Source: Lachnospiraceae bacterium
GTDB lineage: Bacteria; Bacillota; Clostridia; Lachnospirales; Lachnospiraceae
Reading direction: 5' to 3'
Length of the DNA stretch: 64,000 nucleotides
NCBI GenBank assembly: GCA_015057115.1
Contig: SVEZ01000001.1
Location: 1-64,000, forward strand
Position numbers and translations under genes: made by a program. Below the pieces are notes generated by a model. The model was not told the origin of the DNA. It made no database searches and worked only from the letters and a program-made list of their open reading frames with translations. Below, piece by piece: positions 59,668-64,000 of this stretch (within the stretch, counting starts at the first letter, position 1; every line of letters starts with the position of its first letter).

Positions 59668-61089
59668 ATGTTAGAATTTGAACCATATTCCCTTGATGCG
59701 TTAAACAGGGCTCTGCCTTATATCCATAAAAATGCTGCTCTTGCCAGCGATTATTCCGCAGGCTATCTTTTCATGTGGCAAAAAAGCAATGCTGTTTCTT
59801 TCTGTTTTTGGAAAAATACCTGCGTTATTCGTCAGACCATTGGCGAACAGGCTGCTTTCAGTTGGCCCATGGGCGAACATCCGGATGAAATGCTGGACGA
59901 GCTGCTTGTCTACGTGAAGGAACACCAGCTAGCCCTGCGTTTTTATCCCATTACAGAAGATCAGTTGACTACATTACGTCAGGATTCCCGATTTTCCCAG
60001 TCCCTTGGGGCGTATGATCGACGATGGAGTGATTACCTGTACTCCTTTGAAGACGTTCTGACTTTCCGGGGGCGAAAGTACAGTGGCCAACGCAATCATA
60101 TTAACAAGTTCCGGCGTTTATACGGCGAACCGCAGATTCGCTTTATTACACCTGCCGATCATGCCGGCATACATACGTTTCTCACCTCATATTCGCAGGA
60201 ACATCCTTCCAGAAGCGCGTTGGAAGAATTGGAGCTAACGCAAACCCTGAATCTGTTGGAGGTCTACGAACCCCTCGGACTGTTTGCCGCCTGTATGGAA
60301 TACAACCATACAATTATTGCGCTCAGTATCGGGGAACTAATCGGAGATACCCTTATTATTCATGTGGAAAAAGCTCTTACCAGTTTTGATGGCATATATC
60401 CTACGATGTATCAGGGATTTGTCCAACTTGTTGCCAGTCAGATTGGCTACCCTCTCCGCTATGTAAATCGCGAGGATGACGCCGGCGATTCCGGACTTCG
60501 CACATCGAAAATGCAATACCATCCGGTTGAAATGATCCACAAATATCTGGTTCATGTACACTCTCCTGGTGTTTTACTGAAAGAATATCCCGTTTTAAAA
60601 GGAGATTCTTTATTCATTACCGGATTTCGGGATACTGATAAACAGAACTATTTTGCTTTAAACACGGACATAGAAAACAACCGTTTCTGGGGCTATGACT
60701 ATCGTGAGGATATAGGTATCACTCCCCCGGCTGATGAAGATACCTTTTTTGACGCCGCATGGCACGATATGCAAGCCGGCGATTCTATAAACTTTGCTTT
60801 GCGGCTTCGTGAAGACGGGGAAATGATTGGAGAAGGCATTTTGTGGAATTTCAAAGAAAATCATACTGCTGAACTGGGCTGCCGCCTGCTTCCCGGCTAT
60901 CATGGCAGGGGATATGGCAAGCTGGCTTTCGGGCTTCTCACTCAGTTCGCCGAAACGCAGCTTCACCTGCGTGTGGTTGCACGTTGCTACCACCAAAATC
61001 TTCCTTCCAGTCGAATGATTACCGCAAATGGTTTTCAAAAGACCGGCGAGGATGAAACATTTTTCTATTTTGAACACCCTACAGCATAA
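59668..61089 (+). CDS. Fusion: DUF2156 (phosphatidylglycerol lysyltransferase-like) plus GNAT
   Basis: 473 residues from ATG 59668 after AAGGAG; a Met six codons earlier lies on that site. The N-terminal ~290 residues match DUF2156/LPG synthetase C-terminal-like (FRGRKYSGQRNHINKFRRLY, HVEKALTSFDGIYPTMYQGF, YVNREDDAGDSGLRTSKM). The C-terminal ~170 form a GNAT: GCRLLPGYHGRGYGKLAFGLL and NLPSSRMITANGF. No membrane helices. It could acylate or aminoacylate a substrate; unknown. Confidence 0.87.
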   Translation: MLEFEPYSLDALNRALPYIHKNAALASDYSAGYLFMWQKSNAVSFCFWKNTCVIRQTIGEQAAFSWPMGEHPDEMLDELLVYVKEHQLALRFYPITEDQLTTLRQDSRFSQSLGAYDRRWSDYLYSFEDVLTFRGRKYSGQRNHINKFRRLYGEPQIRFITPADHAGIHTFLTSYSQEHPSRSALEELELTQTLNLLEVYEPLGLFAACMEYNHTIIALSIGELIGDTLIIHVEKALTSFDGIYPTMYQGFVQLVASQIGYPLRYVNREDDAGDSGLRTSKMQYHPVEMIHKYLVHVHSPGVLLKEYPVLKGDSLFITGFRDTDKQNYFALNTDIENNRFWGYDYREDIGITPPADEDTFFDAAWHDMQAGDSINFALRLREDGEMIGEGILWNFKENHTAELGCRLLPGYHGRGYGKLAFGLLTQFAETQLHLRVVARCYHQNLPSSRMITANGFQKTGEDETFFYFEHPTA

Positions 61090-61094
61090 AAAAA

Positions 61095-61129
61095 GGGGGA
61101 GCAGTTCCATTGAATGGACCGCTTCCCCT
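61095..61129. terminator. Terminator after the DUF2156-GNAT gene
   Basis: GGGGAGCAGTTCCATT and AATGGACCGCTTCCCC pair with few mismatches, in both orientations with flanking A/T runs. It can stop both the plus-strand gene and the remnant on the minus strand. Confidence 0.8.
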
Positions 61130-61163
61130 CCAAATGATAAGCGATTTCACCGACAAACTTACC

Positions 61164-61379
61164 TTACTTTCTATAATGTTCCTCGATAGATACCGCTGTC
61201 TTTATGCATGGGACAAGTCCGGAAAATACAGATTGTCCCGTTCGATAGACAGTAGCATATCCCCTCTGTAAAAAAAACCTGTAATCGTCTGCGCCGTCGT
61301 ACTCTTTCTCGTAATCTTCTATGACGCGCTTCATCAGTTTCGCTGCTAGCCCCTGCTTACGGTAGTCGGGATCGGTCAT
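61164..61379 (-). pseudogene. C-terminal GNAT fragment
   Basis: 71 codons in frame, starting with MTDPDYRKQGLAAKLMKRV (cofactor loop) and ending normally. The N-terminal half of a GNAT, ~70 residues, is missing: only QIGTV just upstream is in register, after which LRR-type sequence begins. A deletion remnant. Confidence 0.75.
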
Positions 61380-61410
61380 GACCGTTCCGATCTGAATGTA
61401 GTAAGTTCAT

Positions 61411-61719
61411 CTAAGTCAATTGCGTCGCCTGTATATGCGCATTCTGTTTTTTAAAAACAGAAAAAACTTTCACGAACGGTACTTTTGGATTAATTCCCAG
61501 AAGCGCATCTCCATCCATATCGTGTAACTTCACTGTTTTAATTCGAACATTCTCCAAATTCATATTATTATCAAAAATATACATTCCAAGCAACTCAATT
61601 CCTTTAGGAAATGTAACCTCATGATTGCATATACGATCAGGAAGAGATTTCCTACATGATAGTACTCTCCCAATTTCTGGAATGCCCAGTAGAATCCGGG
61701 GGCGAACACTTTCTTTTTT
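61411..61719 (-). pseudogene. Fragment of a BspA-like leucine-rich repeat protein
   Basis: Reading across 61719-61411 on the minus strand gives GIPEIGRVLSCRKSLPDRIC, then HEVTFPKGIELLGMYIFDNN and NLENVRIKTVKL. The spacing V-FP-GI--LG--IF--N--LE-V-I resembles LRR_5 surface protein repeats, and NPKVPFVKVFSVFKK resembles their C-terminal cap. No N-terminus, start site or signal peptide is found. A surface-protein remnant joined to the GNAT fragment. Confidence 0.6.
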
Positions 61720-63249
61720 TTAATCTGTTTCCTGTTGTGTACTTCTGATTATTAACAGTACCACAACCATGGCGGCAATACTAACCGGCAAGGATATCAT
61801 CCAGCTTCTGACAAAACCGGCAAAAACATATCCCACAGCAGAAACTGCTGCTACCGTCAGTGCATACGGCAACTGAGTGGAAACGTGCTTAATGTGCTCA
61901 CACTCACCACCTGCCGATGCCATAATAGTAGTATCGGAAATTGGTGAACAATGATCGCCACACACTGCACCTGCCATACATGCGGAGATGGAAATAATCA
62001 TCAGTTCGTTGGAAATATCGCTGTGGAATGCGCTTACCACAATCGGAATTAACAAACCAAAAGTTCCCCATGAGGTTCCGGTTGCAAAAGCAAGACCGGC
62101 ACCAATGATGAAGATAAATGCCGGCAGGAAGTTCATAACCATTCCGTTTTCCGCTACTTTTTCCACCAAAGAGGCCACATATTCTGCTGCTCCCAAGGAA
62201 TCTGTCATACTCTTTAAGGTCCAGGCAAGGGTAAGAATTAAAATTGCCGGAACCATGCTCTTAAATCCCTCCGGAATGGCATTCATGCACTCCTTAAAAT
62301 CAAGTACTCTGGTTATCAAGTAGAATAAAAGGGTTAAACAAAGGGCTACGGAAGAACCAAGTACCAAGCCCACAGATGCATCGGCATTTGCGAAGGCGTC
62401 GGCAAAACTCTCACCTTTGAAAAATCCACCGGTATAAATCATTCCGATTACACAGCAGATAATCAACGCTACAATCGGGAATACCAGATGGATTACCTTA
62501 CCCTTGGAAGAAATCGGTGGATTCGGCTGATCCTCTGCACCGGTAATACTGGATTCATCCGGTACCTTGTCTATGACCGGTTTAACCTCCAGTCCCTTTT
62601 CTGCCCTCTTCATTGGGCCATAATCGAATTTACCAAAGATAATCACCAACATCATGGTAAAAGTTAAAAATGCATAGAAGTTATACGGTATTGCTTTAAT
62701 AAAAAGTGCCAAGCCGTTGGTTCCAACCACAAAGCCCGTAACCGCTGCTGCCCAGGATGAAATCGGGGCGATAATACAAACCGGAGCTGCGGTAGCATCA
62801 ATAAGATAGGATAATTTTTCTCTGGAAACATTATGACGATCCGTAACCGGACGCATTACAGAACCAACCGTAAGGCAGTTAAAATAGTCATCAATAAAAA
62901 TCAAGACACCTAAGGCGATGGTGGCCAACTGTGCTCCGGTTTTGGATTTCACATGGGTAGAAGCCCATCTTCCGAAAGCAGCCGATCCGCCTGCACGGTT
63001 CATCAACATAACCACACTTCCAAGAATAACCAAAAAGATTAAAATTCCCACATTCCAGGGGTCGGAAAGCTGAGCAATCATGCCATCCTTTAAAATGTGA
63101 TTCAACGCTTTTACCGGATTGAATTCTGCATATAGTAATCCTCCGGCTACAATACCAATAATGAGGGACGAATATACTTCCTTCGTAATCAACGCCAATA
63201 AAATCGCAATAATCGGGGGAAGTAATGCCCATAATGAATTTGCAAACAT
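61720..63249 (-). CDS. NhaC-family Na+/H+ antiporter-like transporter
   Basis: 509 residues, ~12 membrane helices. GVLIFIDDYFNCLTVGSVMRPV with the paired Asp, APISSWAAAVTGF, and GTSWGTFGLLIPIVVSAF, CGDHCSPISDTTIM are the NhaC signatures. Probably a Na+/H+ or amino acid:Na+ antiporter-type protein. Stands alone. Confidence 0.9.
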   Translation of the reverse strand: MFANSLWALLPPIIAILLALITKEVYSSLIIGIVAGGLLYAEFNPVKALNHILKDGMIAQLSDPWNVGILIFLVILGSVVMLMNRAGGSAAFGRWASTHVKSKTGAQLATIALGVLIFIDDYFNCLTVGSVMRPVTDRHNVSREKLSYLIDATAAPVCIIAPISSWAAAVTGFVVGTNGLALFIKAIPYNFYAFLTFTMMLVIIFGKFDYGPMKRAEKGLEVKPVIDKVPDESSITGAEDQPNPPISSKGKVIHLVFPIVALIICCVIGMIYTGGFFKGESFADAFANADASVGLVLGSSVALCLTLLFYLITRVLDFKECMNAIPEGFKSMVPAILILTLAWTLKSMTDSLGAAEYVASLVEKVAENGMVMNFLPAFIFIIGAGLAFATGTSWGTFGLLIPIVVSAFHSDISNELMIISISACMAGAVCGDHCSPISDTTIMASAGGECEHIKHVSTQLPYALTVAAVSAVGYVFAGFVRSWMISLPVSIAAMVVVLLIIRSTQQETD

Positions 63250-63474
63250 ATAGTATCCTCCTTTACTGTCAAAAATTATACCATATTTTTCCGCAATAAA
63301 CTATACAATTCAGTCATTTTTCACATTTTGAATCCCAATAGTCCATATCCAACATATTATTTGTGCGTTTTGCAAAAGATGTCTTAATTTAAGCACAAGT
63401 TTTAAAAAGCATTTACCTGATATGCGGAATCTGCTACCATAAATTTAGTAATTATTTACAGAAAGGAAATGTCC

Positions 63475-64000
63475 ATGTACGCAATTTTAATTCCTTATAT
63501 AGAAACAGAAGAAGGCGACTGCCTTCTGTTAGAAGTGCGTTCTATGCACGTCCCACAACCGGGTGAGGTCTGTTTTCCCGGCGGAAAAATAGAAGCCGGC
63601 GAGACAGCTGCGGAAGCTGCCATCCGGGAAACCTGCGAAGAACTAAGCATTCCTCCTTCTTCCATAAAAATTTCGGAAGAACTGGCGCCGGAGCTAATGG
63701 AGGACGGCAGGCGGATTTATCCGGTAACCGCTAGGCTTTCTCCATCTGCACTGGATTCCATAAAACCATCCTGTGCAGAGGTAGCTTCGTTTTTCCTACT
63801 GCCTTTATCCTGGTTGAAGAATCATAATCCTGCCTGCTACCGGCTCACAGGTTCAAGGATAGATATGGAAAACTTGCCAACCATTCTTCGGGAGTATTTG
63901 TCACATTACGCACCTTTTCAAAACACTCACGATACATTTTACTGGGAATATGAAAATCACGGCATTTGGGGTATGACCGCCAGGGTAATCCGGCGCCTTC
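63475..64000 (+). CDS. NUDIX hydrolase, CoA-pyrophosphatase-like (partial, cut by window end)
   Basis: Open from ATG 63475 (GAAAGGAAATGTCC upstream) to the last base, about 175 codons so far. The Nudix box is GGKIEAGETAAEAAIRETCE with ELSI, complete. PQPGEVCFPGGK before it is typical of the CoA-diphosphatase group (PGQISFPGG). C-terminus lies outside the window. Confidence 0.85.
   Translation, partial: MYAILIPYIETEEGDCLLLEVRSMHVPQPGEVCFPGGKIEAGETAAEAAIRETCEELSIPPSSIKISEELAPELMEDGRRIYPVTARLSPSALDSIKPSCAEVASFFLLPLSWLKNHNPACYRLTGSRIDMENLPTILREYLSHYAPFQNTHDTFYWEYENHGIWGMTARVIRRL

Overview
The window looks like chromosome from a low-to-mid GC Firmicute, most likely a Lachnospiraceae (Clostridia) gut-type bacterium. 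Reasons: strong AGGAGG-type ribosome sites, sigma-A promoters of the TTGACA-N17-TATAAT type, an EpsC-type long serine acetyltransferase, DUF3793 and DUF6033-like proteins, FIST plus soluble MCP pairs, and XRE/TPR regulators. This assignment is inference from gene content; no rRNA or tRNA gene was seen. Nearly all genes lie on the minus strand.

1-12400 is the most unusual part: a candidate peptide-pheromone-controlled radical-SAM RiPP locus. A large regulator with two XRE-type helix-turn-helix domains and helical (TPR-like) regions (9630-11486, minus) faces, tail to tail with an 11-bp overlap, a 57-residue exported peptide (9467-9640, plus). The peptide gene and a radical SAM/SPASM maturase (7971-9275) are divergently transcribed from a compact symmetrical promoter region. 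There a 45-bp dyad with four half-sites (centre 9366) has a weak -35 box abutting each end. The radical SAM operon continues (minus) with precursor peptide 3, lipoprotein metallopeptidase 3, lipoprotein 2, precursor 2, lipoprotein 1, precursor 1 and an ABC exporter. The three precursors share the leader start MDTLTLW, a V-P-(V/I)-A-G-G-like junction and an invariant C-terminal Cys. Two of the lipoproteins are a recent duplication whose differences concentrate around and after the HEYVH motif. I do not recognise this combination as a named RiPP class. It is followed by about 0.9 kb of palindromes, short motif repeats and a possible small RNA.

12405-25530 holds a YjeM-like amino-acid permease and a divergent XRE regulator, gap, a strongly promoted small unknown protein, a MoxR-DUF58-DUF4129-DUF4129 operon, and the riboflavin operon ribD-ribE-ribBA-ribH under an FMN riboswitch. 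The rib operon carries a 103-bp tandem repeat in its leader and a palindromic insertion that rewrites the end of RibD.

25530-41005 begins with crcB and continues as a long minus-strand run of small accessory enzymes: GNATs, nucleotide and SAM enzymes, NUDIX, deaminases, VOC, an aminoglycoside-phosphotransferase-like kinase and others. It includes a MerR/TipA-type regulator with a 19-bp-spacer promoter, and cysK-cysE behind a leader peptide with four consecutive Cys codons followed by a terminator, a candidate cysteine attenuator.

41354-46741 is an envelope operon (PAP2, LPG-synthase-like flippase, PssA, Psd, YbaK, L,D-transpeptidase, small membrane protein). 46903-64000 contains chemotaxis/sensing genes (FIST, soluble MCP, Cache-MCP), an SCP2-like protein, a SlyD-like PPIase, transporters, a DUF3793 gene with an operator over its -10, an RsbW/STAS-like pair, a nitroreductase, a DUF2156-GNAT fusion, gene remnants, NhaC and a NUDIX gene cut by the window end. 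Two intergenic regions (41.0-41.35 kb and 56.0-56.5 kb) share a degenerate GTAGGTA repeat family; 1-520 carries a similarly organised but different GGCTAAC family.
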